Assembly (NCBI GenBank): GCA_963969395.1
Contig: OZ017796.1
Location: 5,272,501 to 5,336,500 of the forward strand
Direction: 5' to 3'
From: Pseudoscleropodium purum
Taxonomy: Eukaryota > Streptophyta > Bryopsida > Hypnales > Brachytheciaceae
DNA length: 64,000 nt
Part shown: one piece after another, positions 12,283 to 23,686 of the stretch
Layout: each line of letters starts with the position of its first letter
Numbering within the stretch: the stretch's first letter is position 1
Program-made: the position numbers and the translations under genes
The notes under the pieces: generated by a model
Told to the model about the DNA's origin: nothing
Database searches by the model: none
What the model saw: the letters and a program-made list of their open reading frames with translations, nothing else

Positions 12283-13710
12283 ATGACGAAGGGGAAGAAG
12301 AAGGTTGTGAAGCTTGAACATGGAGAGGGACCATCAAACTTGGAGGTAGCTCGCCAAAGTCCTTCGGAGGAATGCAAAAAATTCATGATTGAGCGCATCG
12401 TTCAATTTTATGAATCGGAAACAACATTGTCTTTAGACAATAAGTACATTAGATATCAAGAGAAGTGCATGTCTAAATTCAAGGTAGACATGACACAGAT
12501 GTTATTGGATGCATTGAATGTAGCGAAGTGGCATGACGAAATGCATAAAATGCACTTCACCAAATGTTTGGAGAACAAGGTTCATGACGCTTTGTGGAAT
12601 TCCAAAGTCATTTTGGTTAAATATGGCAAGGAATATCGACCCAATGACGCCCAATTTGAAGAAGTGATTCTGAAAGCGGACTTATTTAGGGGGCGATGTG
12701 CTCCATTCGCCAAAACGCACAATCGAGTTGGTTCAATTGGTTGGTGGAAAAGCAATGATGGAGTTGCTGAAGCGGAAAGGAACAAACGGCACCTCATAGC
12801 ACTTCCAGATACAGCACGCGTGATTGCTGTTGATGATAGAACGATGAGAGGTGGATATACAACGATTCGAAAGGTTCGTATTGAAGGATGTCCAGGAATA
12901 CTTCTTTATTGGGAGTTTGCGGCAAAGAAATCCATTCACCACCAAACTCGACCCGATCTTGCAAAGCTAGAACATCAAAATGAATCAATGGCTGTTCGAA
13001 TTCCACACGCGGGTGTGATACGGTTTGCTGCGGTGCACAGAACGACATGTGAAGGTTATGCGTATTGGTGGAATGGTGGAACTTTTCGACAAATGTTGAA
13101 TATGGATAAGGACTTTCCAGACAACATTCAAATCCGTTTGATGTATACAAATCCAACCGAAGAGGAGGTTGTAAAAGCTCACCATTTAGGACGATATCGG
13201 AAGAAGCGCACGGAGTTGACATGGGCGTTTATACATATAATGTATGCAGTGCATCTTGCTGGACATTTGCACAATGATCTTTCTCCGGACAACATCTTGT
13301 TGCATTTTCCAGAGGATGAGTCACGTGTGTACATTGGAGTTTGCGATTGGGGCATGACCACCTTAGCTTCTCAGCCAATGAAGTCTTTGTACACATTCAC
13401 ATCAACAGATGAGATGAAACAAACTTTGCAGAGGAGATGGTGGGTGGATCCACGTATTGTATATTTGCATAAAGCAGGTGCAGATGTGGAAGTCATTCTG
13501 ATGTATTCACGTAAGTCGGAAGAGTATGCCTTTCGAAAAATTGCTCGGCGGATGAATGGAAACAACATGTCAGAGGCGTATTTCAACGTGCTACGAAAAA
13601 CACCTAGTGCGACACAATTTGCTTTTCATGACTTTGCAAAAGTGTTTTATGCTTACTTGAAGCGCATTTCTTCGAAGACTGACGATGAAAATACTAGTTT
13701 GGCCATGTGA
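12283..13710 (+). CDS. Kinase-like protein carried inside the hAT element
   Basis: A single uninterrupted 475-residue ORF starting at ATG 12283 and ending with TGA. Residues 1-180 have no domain I recognise and begin with a basic stretch (MTKGKKKVVK). Kinase-like landmarks follow in order: a degenerate glycine-rich segment GGYTTIRKV (190-198), EFAAKKS (211-217) as candidate ATP-binding lysine, HNDLSPDN (330-337) matching the catalytic loop HxDxxxxN with Asp332 and Asn337, and CDWG (354-357) in place of DFG. The activation-segment end is atypical: RRWWVDP (384-390) stands where APE is usual. Asn in place of the Arg of HRD and Trp in place of the Phe of DFG make it a divergent kinase. Activity is possible because the Lys, Asp and Asn are present, but substrate and role are unknown. 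It diverges from the broken transposase and is intact while that gene is not. It could be a captured host kinase, a true second element gene, or a host-like kinase family repeatedly carried by this transposon. Confidence 0.8.
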   Translation: MTKGKKKVVKLEHGEGPSNLEVARQSPSEECKKFMIERIVQFYESETTLSLDNKYIRYQEKCMSKFKVDMTQMLLDALNVAKWHDEMHKMHFTKCLENKVHDALWNSKVILVKYGKEYRPNDAQFEEVILKADLFRGRCAPFAKTHNRVGSIGWWKSNDGVAEAERNKRHLIALPDTARVIAVDDRTMRGGYTTIRKVRIEGCPGILLYWEFAAKKSIHHQTRPDLAKLEHQNESMAVRIPHAGVIRFAAVHRTTCEGYAYWWNGGTFRQMLNMDKDFPDNIQIRLMYTNPTEEEVVKAHHLGRYRKKRTELTWAFIHIMYAVHLAGHLHNDLSPDNILLHFPEDESRVYIGVCDWGMTTLASQPMKSLYTFTSTDEMKQTLQRRWWVDPRIVYLHKAGADVEVILMYSRKSEEYAFRKIARRMNGNNMSEAYFNVLRKTPSATQFAFHDFAKVFYAYLKRISSKTDDENTSLAM

Positions 13711-14109
13711 TTACGCGATTTTCTAATACATATCGTTGGCCGATGCCAGATGAACATTTCCGCCATTTATATTAGATTGGTAGTGCAGAAGTAGTAGTTG
13801 AATAGGTTATATAGGCATTAAAAATTAGTTTAGAAATATAGAGTTGGAATGAAAAAAATTATATGTGCAATTAGCCAAATGTGCACAATGTATGGTATTC
13901 TACATTAAATTGAATACATTTTGCCCATATTGATTATGTTTGTATTTGTGTTGATCTCGATTTTTTAAATAGTATATATATATATTTGAAGTCACAAACT
14001 TTTTTAGTTTGCCTTCTGAAAATGAATTGGAATTTTTTCATAGTTTCAAGACTATCATGGACTCATGGTCAAACTTTATAATCTTTTAAATTGTTTAAAG
14101 ATTAAGGGA

Positions 14110-14309
14110 GTGACCGCGGGGCAGTTTGGGTAGGGAAGTCGGGGGAAATAGGGCCGTCAAAGCGGACGGGGCGGACAGACGAGGCAAACGGGGCGGACGG
14201 GGTGACAGGCGGATGGGGTGGTCCCGGCGGACGCTGCGTCCGCGGGGACCGCGAATGTCAGCGGACGCTGCGGACACAGCGTCCGCGTCCAGACGTCGTG
14301 TCAACCCTG
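14110..14309. repeat. Right terminal and subterminal GC-rich repeats of the hAT element
   Basis: CGGACGGGGCGG-type units, then CGGACGCTGCGTCCGC palindromes, ending in GTCAACCCTG. The last ~60 bases, reverse-complemented, match the left end of the short derivative at 15321 almost base for base, including CGCGGACGCTGTGTCCGC and CTGACATTCGCGG. Confidence 0.75.
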
Positions 14310-14317
14310 TTGGTTAG
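14310..14317. other. Right 8-bp target-site duplication of the large hAT element
   Basis: TTGGTTAG directly follows the terminal GTCAACCCTG and matches TTGGGTAG at 4546-4553 at 7 of 8 positions. Confidence 0.75.
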
Positions 14318-14879
14318 TTAGGATGCATTAAAAATATAGTAAAATAAATAAATGTAAATTGCATTAGAAGTTGCAAAATACATATTTAATTAAGTTCTAC
14401 CATTAATATGGTAGAATTGTAAAATATATCCCACCAAAATAGAAAATGCATTGCTAACATCTAAAACATATATTTGCTGCCAAAGATATATATCATATTA
14501 TCAAAGTTAATGTTTGAGAGTGAGCTTAGATTGTTCAAATCAAGTTTTTGGTCTAGTTGATTTAGTTTTCTTACAACCAACCCACCTATACCACCATACA
14601 AAACTGTAGATTAAATTGGTAACTATTTGGATTTACCCAACTAATAGTTATGTTCGTTCCAAAGGAGATCTTTTAAATAGGATTGTTTCTAATTTAATCA
14701 AAGCTAATCCCAATAGGACATTGCAACATAAGCACAAGGACAAAAAAAATAAGACTCTTTTATCCTTTATCACTAGGTTATTCTCACAAGGTAGTCTAAT
14801 TACACAATTTGACACTCCACTTAAATAGACACAAAAAAATATAGTAGCTCCCAATTAATATTTGAACTTCAAATCTTCA

Positions 14880-16760
14880 AGCTTTTCCAAATTGGCTCAA
14901 CAACACCATAGCTTGGCAAAGCACTTGTCTTCCAAATTGGTCTTTTCAGCTTCCACTAGCTCAACAAGATCTTTTTTCACCTACTTGGGATTTACTACTT
15001 TTGCTTCATAGTCCTCCATTTCTTCTCACATTCTTTCAAATCATGCAACTAATCAATTTCTTTACCAACTCGGAAATTAATATTAAATATTCAATCATCA
15101 ACACCTAATAGGAATAAATTGACACTACAAACAGATTCATCAATTACTCCAATTCGTATTCTAAAAAAACATCATAGGTCATGACACCAACTTCCGACTT
15201 GGAAATTAATTAAACTTTAGTTTTAATAAAATACTCCAAATTGGGCAAAATAAATCACATGTGTTACACAGATTTCATTCCCAATTCGTAACACAAAATA
15301 ATTTCCCCCCCCCACTGAACTAGGGTTGACAGGACGGTCGGACGTCCAGACGCGGACGCTGTGTCCGCAACGTCCACTGACATTCGCGGTCCGCCCGTCC
15401 GCCCCGTCGTATCCGCCCCGCCCGTCCGCCTTTCGACGGTGGGAGGGACGCTGCGTCCGTTGGTGTCTGTGAGGACGGACACCCGGGTTACGAACGCTAT
15501 TTTGGGGCGGACGTACTGATTTGTCAACCCTGCAGTGAACACCAATTTGACAAATAATTCTCTTTATATTATGCCGAATTGGTGAAAATATCACCGTTAT
15601 TACAACTTGAGCTTAACAGCTTAATTATCCATTTTTCAACTTCCCAAATTGATTCTAATTTAATAAGTCCATTCTTCTGATTTCCAACTAGGACTTCTCC
15701 TTCTTAACCATCATACGATCTTCTTCTAATTTCTAATATTCCCAATTGCTTCAACTTCCACCCAACTACTCTTCATCATCATTAACATCCTAATTTTCAA
15801 TTAGGACTACTCTGGTTTCCACTACATCGCTCCAGTTTATCTTCTTCTCTCTCAACCATCAGCTAAAAAACTAATGCACAACTAACTCCTACAAGTTTCA
15901 CTCACTTCAACTAGGAAATATTAAATCTGGTTGAAACTACTACCATACTCATACATCAATACTCCTTAAAACCTCTCCATTATCACAAACGCAGCCCAGA
16001 TTGATTCTTCAAATTGAAAATATTATCCTCATTCAACTGGACACTTCCTGCATACATCACACTTCCTCCAACTAGGACTAACTCAAAAATATCAAGCATC
16101 CATGCTGACAAACTCAGCTCTTCAATTAAGACTCATACACGCAATCAAACATTTTCACATAAAAGCAACAAAAAAAGAACATATACAACTCAACAAGCTC
16201 GGATACGACTAGATTTCATTCAACAGACGGTAAGTAAAAATAAACACAAAATTAGCCCAAATAGGAAATCCCAAACTAGACGGTTACCCATTCGGAGAGG
16301 ATGAGTAAACTACCAACAATCCATTTGGAACCACACAAATCCAAAATACACATAACTGACCCCACTTATTTAACTGCAGCCTAACTGGACAACTGCAACC
16401 ATCCTAATTGGAATTTTCACATACCAACTCTCCACTGACTACCAACTTCGAATTCTTTCACACAAACCAGTCAATAACCACCTACTAGGAAGTCTCCTCA
16501 TCAGCATACATCACATCCAACTTGGATCTTCTCCATCTTCTCCAATTTGGATTCCAATTTGGCTTAAATGAACTGGATTGAACATTTAAACTCCAAGTTG
16601 GTTTACAGACCAAAAAATATACTTAAATTCCCTTCCAATTCAGTTAAAATGTACACAAAAACACCCAAATTGGATAACAAACATACAAAATCATAACAAA
16701 AAAACTCAAAATATTCACACAAAAAATCAAAAATTCACTCCAACTTGGATATCTACAAAA
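14880..16760. repeat. Region rich in a near-palindromic CCAA(n)TTGG-like motif
   Basis: Roughly thirty variants of CCAAATTGG, CCAACTAGGA, CCAACTTGGA and CCAATTCG occur at irregular spacing of about 30-70 bases. Between them the plus strand is poor in G and rich in A and C. No open frame fits. It resembles a strongly decayed tandem array or a motif-rich transposon interior. The short hAT derivative at 15321 is inserted in the middle of it. Origin unknown. Confidence 0.5.
15321..15532. mobile_element. 212-bp non-autonomous (MITE-like) derivative of the hAT family
   Basis: It starts TAGGGTTGAC and ends GTCAACCCTG. The flanks are CACTGAAC (15313-15320) and CAGTGAAC (15533-15540), an 8-bp duplication with one mismatch. 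Its left ~75 bases match the right end of the 9.76-kb element. Its right ~130 bases match that element's left end (shared CCCCAAAATAGCGT and the CAGCGTCCCTCCC segment), so it is an internally deleted copy in inverted orientation. It has no coding capacity and would depend on a transposase elsewhere. Confidence 0.88.
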
Positions 16761-19308
16761 ACCATCCAAGTGCCTCTTATTTCCAACCTTACTACCATGT
16801 CACATGCCTTATAATCTACTTTATTTAGCATCAATTGTAGTTCTTGGGCAAAAGAAATACAACCTTCAAAATTCTTTGTTGTCTTTGTGAATTTATGCAT
16901 TGAAATTGCCACCATGGCAAAAGAAATAGGAAAATAGTAGGAACAAGGGAGAGAGATAGTAATAATTACAATGAAAGAACTACAATGCATTGTTAGTGAT
17001 GCTTCACAGAGGATTGTAATTTAAAGGCAAGGTGGGGCACCAATCCAAATGGGTTCCTTGTAACAAGTAGGAAAATAACTAAATAAAGATAGGCAATGAA
17101 AAGAGATTGGCAATAAAAGGAGACTCACCAACTACTAGATGTTGTCTATAGGTTTGATCAGATGTCATTTGTATTTTGCAATAAAGAAAGGGACAAGATG
17201 AGTTCACTCGATGTTTTGTTCGACAATAGCAATGCAAGGTTGTTGCTACTACAAATGTCGCATGGACATCTTCACTTAAATTGGATCAAAACTTGGGACT
17301 TTCCAAATTGTTTAATATGGTGATTTTTCAAGTACTACAATTGCATAGGAATATAAGTTAGCATCTTGAGGACTATAGTACTATGCCTTCAATGTTTTCC
17401 TGAATTTGCCTTGTTTGTTTGTACAATGGTTGTGACTCTCTCAACACTAGGTATTTTTTAGGCAAGATAACCACTATTTTAAAATTATGCACATTTTTGG
17501 TCTTTTATTGAATATATGATCCTTGTACAAATATATTATTTAAACACTCCATTTCCAATGAATTAGTCATATAAGAAGGTTATCTCTTTAACCTAGTTTC
17601 TAATATTACTTTGACTACTATGTAGTCCATCTTTCCTCCATGATAAGATGCACCAAAAGGTTCTTTGCAAAAAAATGTAGTACAACTTCATCTCTACAAC
17701 AAGGATTCAAAGTCATGAAAGGTGGTGAGAGTATAAAACACTTATACTTTTGGGTGTTGTATGTAAAGCACACATCATAAATGTGAACATAACCTTTAGA
17801 GTGTGTATAAGACACTCATGCATGAGATTATAGCAAAATGATCATACAAGGACACTACTAAAAGTGGGAAAATGAAAGTATAGAAGAATATTGTTGAAGT
17901 TCATTCAATCCTTGTCCTTCTATACTATATTCTTCTATAAACTCTAATAGAGTCCTCATATTTTTTGTTACTTACTAGTTGAAATATGTATCTACATTTT
18001 TGTAGAATTTCTTTCAAAAGGTAGAATTTGATGTATTTTTGGTAGTTGCATCCACATAGATCTCCTCAACCAACTACCACATTACATATTCTTGCATAAG
18101 CACATTTTTGTGGAGCACAATTTTCAATTAAGATCACAATTCAATTGATTTATAGAAAAATGAGAATATCAATAAGATGTGTATTCTACACCACAATCAA
18201 TATTGCCTCTAGAGAAACACTTAAGGTAGAACATTCTAGTGCTATCAATAACCCAATTCCAACCACTATTGGACCCTTCTATTTGTATCAATCACCCACC
18301 CATTACCACAATCTTAGCAATTCATTAGCATCATGACAATGCATTTGAGGAGGGGGGGGCACATCAACTTGTGGTTTAGCATAGGTCTATCTACACTTTA
18401 CCAATTTATTCCTAGCAAACTTTGAAAAAGTAGCCACAGAAAATTCATTTCTTGTTAGAATGTCTTGATTCTACTTGCAAATGGCTTCTTTTAAACTTTT
18501 CAATCTTTGAAAAATATATGAGTTGACAAATAGCTTCTCTAAGGAACCTAGATAGCATATCTTGGTAGTAATAGGCTAATCTATCTTACATCAACCAAAA
18601 AGAGTCACTTTTTTCTAAACAGTCATTAGAAAAGATGTTCAAAGGCTCTTATATTATAAGAAAACTATATTGGTTTAGATGCATGAAATCAAATATGTAG
18701 ACATTGTAAATGATATCTACACTTGTCAACATAGATGCCCAAAAAATGCATCAAGATTGATATGGAAAAGCATCCAAAATCTCAATAACATGCCCTCATG
18801 TAGAGATGTTTTTGAGCTAATGTCTTCAAAAACATGGTTTTTGAGGATGTTGAAATGTTGCCATATGGTTGCCACCATAATACCATGTAAATGCTATACG
18901 GGTGAGGAAAATCAAATGGAGTTTTTTTATCATCTAATTCATCTATGATGTTGCACTTAACGTGGTGTCAGGAAAAGTGATGTGGTAACCAACAAAAATG
19001 ATGTTGCAAGCCTAGCTAATTCACTTTTACATTGTTTAAGAATTTTAATACTATTTTTTGAGATGTCAATTTAGACATCAAGGCATTTTCTGAGACATCA
19101 ATTGGTGCATATCATACCCATAGAGCACGTTGAACAAAAAATATTTAGTCAAAAGAAGTAAAAAAAATGAACAAGAGATATTGTCAAATTTAGCAAGAAA
19201 TAAAGAGAGCCTACCATCTACCATTTATTTTTTATGGTAAAGTGAAGGAATTACTTCATTGACATTTTTAGAAATCTCCAAAATTCATGGAAAATAATAA
19301 TAAAAAAT
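16761..19308. other. AT-rich intergenic DNA, no gene supported
   Basis: Only short open frames with no recognisable domains on either strand. The stretch around 18680-18950 has faintly protein-like composition but contains stops and no clear motif. Confidence 0.6.
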
Positions 19309-19320
19309 CATATATATGTA

Positions 19321-19402
<82 letters not shown>
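19309..19402. repeat. TG/TA/CA compound microsatellite forming a long palindrome
   Basis: The order is CATATATATGTATG, then TGTGTGTG, then about 50 bases of TA, then the exact mirror complement ACACACACA and CATACATATATA. The array is therefore self-complementary over about 90 bases and could extrude a hairpin or cruciform. Confidence 0.9.
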
Positions 19403-20072
19403 ATTTATTTATATTACACTCAAAAAAATATTAAATTTTTTGAAACTCTTTTGAAAAAATTCTAAGAAGAGTTCTCATTCCACTTACTAAAGTACAAAGG
19501 ACATTGAAGAGTGTTTTTTTGAAGCAATTTATCCCTAAGGGACATTCAAGTTTTATTGAAGGAATATTGAATGATAGATTTTCCTATTTTCAATGGATGA
19601 AATTACTCACTTGCTATATAATCTGGAGACAATATTACTCTATCATGGATGACCTTACACACTTCTAGATGAATATATGTTTTCATCTATTTTTTCATTT
19701 TTTGTCCATGTCAATGGATGAAAATAACTTCACCACTCCATTGAAGAGTACATTGCTTTGAATGTGTGCAGCCTAAAAATAATGAAAAAAAATCATTGCT
19801 TGTGACCCTTTGTGCCTAGTTACTAAAGGTATGTTTGCACTTAATGTTAAAAAGTGTTGTTACTAAAGGTCTTAAGAACAAATTTAGACCTACTTTTGAT
19901 TTACATTCACATCACAAACATCACCTATAACACCAAGTGCAAACATACTCTAACTTATATAAATCATAGTCTTACCAACCTTAGATTTCCTTCCCTCTAT
20001 CCCACTCACGGCCTACTCCATTGATTGCCCAAGATGCACAATCGACATCAATTCTATTGAATAATTATGTTA

Positions 20073-20323
20073 CAATGCCACATTTAATTACTTTTGGACT
20101 TTTGAAAGTTCAGAATTAATAATAGTGACCATGAGGAAAAAAAATGTTCATCAAGAGATAATCCAAAAACATTAGGAGATCAATCCAAAACATTCCGAGA
20201 TCTATACAAACATCAGGAGATCTATACAATCATTAGAAGATTTGTTGATGTTAACATCAGGAGATTTGTTGATGTATAGTCCATAATTCATTGAATAGTC
20301 CAAAAGTAGTTAAATGTGGCATT
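20073..20323. mobile_element. MITE-like element with ~28-bp inverted ends
   Basis: The left end AATGCCACATTTAATTACTT (continuing TTGGACT) is repeated in reverse complement at the right end (AATGCCACATTTAACTACTT) with one mismatch in the first 27 bases. The interior has short direct repeats of an ACATCAGGAGAT-type unit (about 20160-20275). The element is 251 bases long and has no coding capacity. The target-site duplication is unclear. Confidence 0.6.
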
Positions 20324-20781
20324 ACTCCTGTTGGGTTAAAAACTTCCATAATTGACATAAGAAAATTTTGACAAATAATTTATAAATTTTGACAAATACT
20401 TATAAAGGTCAAAATTTTGACAAATACCTTTATGAAGTTCAAATTCACTGATTTTATATGAAAGAAACCAAGTGATAAATGTTGCTAAGTAGAATCTTAC
20501 AAGGAGATGAATGAGCACATGATTAATTCAACTTACACAATCATGTACGAAGGACAAATGAAGCAGAGTGTATCAGTACGAAGGACATCGATAGCCTAAT
20601 TCCATTTAAAAACACTTGTAACGGCTTTGTAATAGGGAATTTCAAACTGCCTTCACATTGCATTCTATAGAGCCTGGGAGTAGAGAATTTTTTTGATATA
20701 AACACACAACTGCCGTAATATCAATTGTCACATAAAAAGCTCACACTTGTTAATGCTGGTGTTAAACTTGAGCAGTCTGTA

Positions 20782-22183
20782 TCACAAGAGTGCAAGCTCC
20801 ACGTCAAACAAGGGACCATCCTTTTGATCATGGTACAACTTCGGGACGAGCAGGCAATCTCCAAGGCGCACAACTTTACTAAGCACCGCACAGTCCTTTT
20901 GATTGTCATGAATCGGCCCTTCAATGCAGTGATTCTCCTTGAATCCTCCACTTCTTTTAAAACTAACGCCAAGTTGATAGCGCTTCTCCGTTTTGCAAGC
21001 TCCAAACGAGGTGCATGAGAAGCTGTACCTACAAAACTTCTCCTGAAACTGGTGATGAATCAGGAACAGGCTTTCATTCTCGGAGTCGACATTTTCATAT
21101 TCTAAAGTTTCCAGTAACACATACTGGCTGCACGACGATTTGTCATACGCACCGTCGATTGTGAAGGACACTTTCCTCTCGGCGTCGGGAAGCAGAACTT
21201 CCAGGAGGGAGCCGTTGTGAACCAAGTGGAAGTGCTGGCGGAGACGTAACTTTGGGCATAGATGATTGCAACCGACAACTGGGCAGTGGTAAGGGCGAAA
21301 CACACAAAGCTCCTCGTGCTTGCGATGGTTTCTTTTGCTCCTTGTGTAGTGAAGCATTTCTTTGCAGCCCCAGGGGGCGTACTTGCAGTTTACTTGGAGT
21401 GATTCGATGATCTTCTCCAATGCGGTGCAGCGGTTGGAGCCGATTGGATGGGAGCAGGTCGGGCAGGAGCCTTTGGGAAGCTTCTTGCAACAGCCTGCGC
21501 AGGTGGCGTGACCATTTGGGCACTGGAATCATAAAACCAACACTCTTCAGTCACTCAGGGTTAAGTGAATCACTGAAACTCTCACAAGAGAAATTCAAAA
21601 AGTCCATAGACTCAATTCCATAGTGAAAGTATGGAACTTCACAGTTTGCGCGTGGAATAGAGCCCGAAGCTCCATACTCTAGCTGTGAAATTCTGTACTA
21701 GTTGCACTACGGAATTAAGTCATTGAACGTTACAGTGGTCTTGGGGTTTCTCTCAAAATTATACGTCCTATGTATTCAAACCCAATTAAAGCTTCACGAA
21801 ATTACGACTCCTTCGTATCTTCGATTGCATGCATATAATGGAGATTTGCGTAACCGTGCGCTGCTGTCTAACTACCGATCAAGTAAGGTCCGTCACATCA
21901 AAACCTGGAAAATCCAAATAACTGTTCCAACCATTGAAAAAATCTATGACGCAAATACGAATGTAATCAAAAGTTGCGCACTCCAGAAGAACAAACTAAA
22001 GAGCTTGCAGTCAATTAGCTTCCGGACCTGGAACACAGGCGGAAAGAGGGGCTCAAAGCAAATGGGGCACTCCAGAGTGTCGAAATCCAAAGCACAATGT
22101 TTCCGCTTCGCATGATCTCTGTAGGCAGGCTTCGTGGGTACGGGTGTGGAATTTCGCTCCATCGGTTCTGCAACTGACGCCAT
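20782..22183 (-). CDS. SINA/SIAH-type RING E3 ubiquitin ligase
   Basis: Two coding exons on the minus strand: 22183-22028 and 21522-20782. The intron has GT and AG borders and joins in phase 0. The product is 298 residues, near the usual length for plant SINAT proteins. The C3HC4 RING has Cys39, Cys42, Cys53, His57, Cys60, Cys63, Cys72 and Cys75. The intron falls between Cys42 and Cys53. The SINA-type zinc-finger segment follows (CKYAPWGC, HEELC, CPVVGC, HFHLVH), then the TRAF-like substrate-binding domain to the C terminus. Family knowledge: such ligases act as dimers in cytosol or nucleus and mark partners for proteasomal breakdown. The substrate cannot be told. The N terminus is short and lacks a targeting signal. 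All zinc ligands are present, so it is probably active. Confidence 0.92.
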
Positions 22184-23686
22184 GGCTTCAATTCTCTCCG
22201 TCTTCGATTCTGCATTCAGCTACGTACGTCCTTTGATTGCTCACACTGGCCTTCGATTCCCACATTGCATGCAACTACATAAGCAGTCTGTGTGCCTAAT
22301 TAATTTGCAAACTGCCCAACGTCAATTTATTTCCTGAAATTGAAGTCGTTCTTCCTTAAATGATATTCCATGACTTTCAATTTGCTCTTTCAGTAGGCAA
22401 GGACTGAAACTTTAATCTGTACCGGTGCTTGTTTTTACAATTTCGTGTAGATTTCAGTCACAATTTCGCTTCTTCAGACTGACTGAGGATATTCAACGGA
22501 ATTCTGTTATTGCTGTTGTTGGGTTCAGCTGAAACTCTGATTGATTTTGATTGATTTTCATCATTCTCGTTGATCCTGTTGAAGTGCCGGCGGAATTAGT
22601 AGTTTAGTACCCCTGGAATCAATCTTGGAATGGCCAGCATCATTGCGAACCTTGGGTGGTGGTAGTAGAGATTCAATAGAATCATGGCGTTAGCCAGCAG
22701 TACCATCATCAATCCGACTCTCTAAACGACTCACTAAATTATCTTACTATCTTACTTGTTTGGAGTAAAATTAGAACTTGTGATTACTATGAATGGAAGC
22801 ACATCAAAAATCTCATTAAGTAGACACAACCAAAATAGAGCCAATTGAAAGCATGGTAAAAGACAGAAAAATTTGATTAGCCATGGTAAATCACACTCAT
22901 TCAAGGCAATGGCATTTCAAATTTTGATAAGCATGATTTGCCAAGACCTCAATAATTTTTGTCTTTTAAAGCTTGCTTTGAAGTAGTTTATTTTCATTGT
23001 CAAATTAATGTCTAAATTAGAATTTTTTATGCCTATTCAAAATACTTTGGGATGTGCTTCTTATGATAGAAATTTCAAGCTTCAATTATAAGGGGAAATT
23101 TGTAGAATGCATTGAGAATGTTCTAAGAATGGATTCATTTTTTCTACCAAAGGTTGCAAGAACAAATAACTTTTCAAGCTTGTAAACAATGGAAAAAATA
23201 AATACTTTCAATTTTTCTTAAAAAGGCTATCAATTTCATTAGATTTGTACAATCTACAATCCTTAAAATATCACAATCAACCATCATTTGAATGCTCTAC
23301 TAGAGGTAAGAAGGTTCATTCTAGAGAATTCTCCCATTCCATGCAACTAGATATGAAATCATTGTTGTACTGCATTAGACCTAAAGTCGGCATTGTTAAA
23401 TGGTTGAATTTTAGGTCACAACCTTATCTAGCTTTACCATCTTCTTCAAGAACTACAACTACCTCTTTAACACTCACAACTTCCTTTCCATCCTATCTTC
23501 TCCAAACAAATAGCCTAGCCAAAACAGTGAAATTAGATTGCCTTCCCAATTAGGTTGCTTTGTGTTAGGTAACTTACCTCATGGATAAATGCTTGTACAC
23601 ATAGAGGCACATGCAACTCTGTGAACTGGGCTTTTAACTCATGCACTAATCTATACCATACACATGGTTTTGGATTGAATGCATAA
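22184..23686. other. Intergenic, upstream of the SINA-like gene; no gene seen
   Basis: The first few hundred bases upstream of the start codon would hold the promoter; I see no clear TATA signal I can defend. The rest is AT-rich. The part after about 22.8 kb may belong to the decayed copia element that becomes recognisable at 23.69 kb. Confidence 0.5.

Larger units (their letters stand above)
4554..14309. mobile_element. 9.76-kb hAT-family DNA transposon with transposase and kinase-like genes
   Basis: Seen: the ends are CAGGGTTGAC at 4554 and GTCAACCCTG ending at 14309, perfect 10-bp terminal inverted repeats, flanked by TTGGGTAG and TTGGTTAG. Inside, on the minus strand, is a BED/hAT transposase with disabling mutations. 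On the plus strand is an intact kinase-like ORF. The two genes diverge from a central AT-rich spacer of about 3 kb. CGGACGG/CCGTCCG repeat blocks lie at both ends and also upstream of each gene. Known: hAT elements have short inverted ends, subterminal transposase-binding repeats and 8-bp duplications. Inferred: the whole 9.76 kb moved as one unit. The alternative is two related elements plus trapped host DNA acting as a composite; the matching outer duplication favours a single final insertion. The 212-bp element at 15321 confirms both ends independently. Confidence 0.75.

Noticed and set aside
12794..13222. 142-residue minus-strand open frame
   Set aside because: It is antisense to the kinase-like ORF and carries no motif.
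18679..18948. Open frame that faintly resembles a plant repeat-protein (PPR-like) remnant
   Set aside because: Only a few residues fit, the frame is short and no repeat periodicity is visible.
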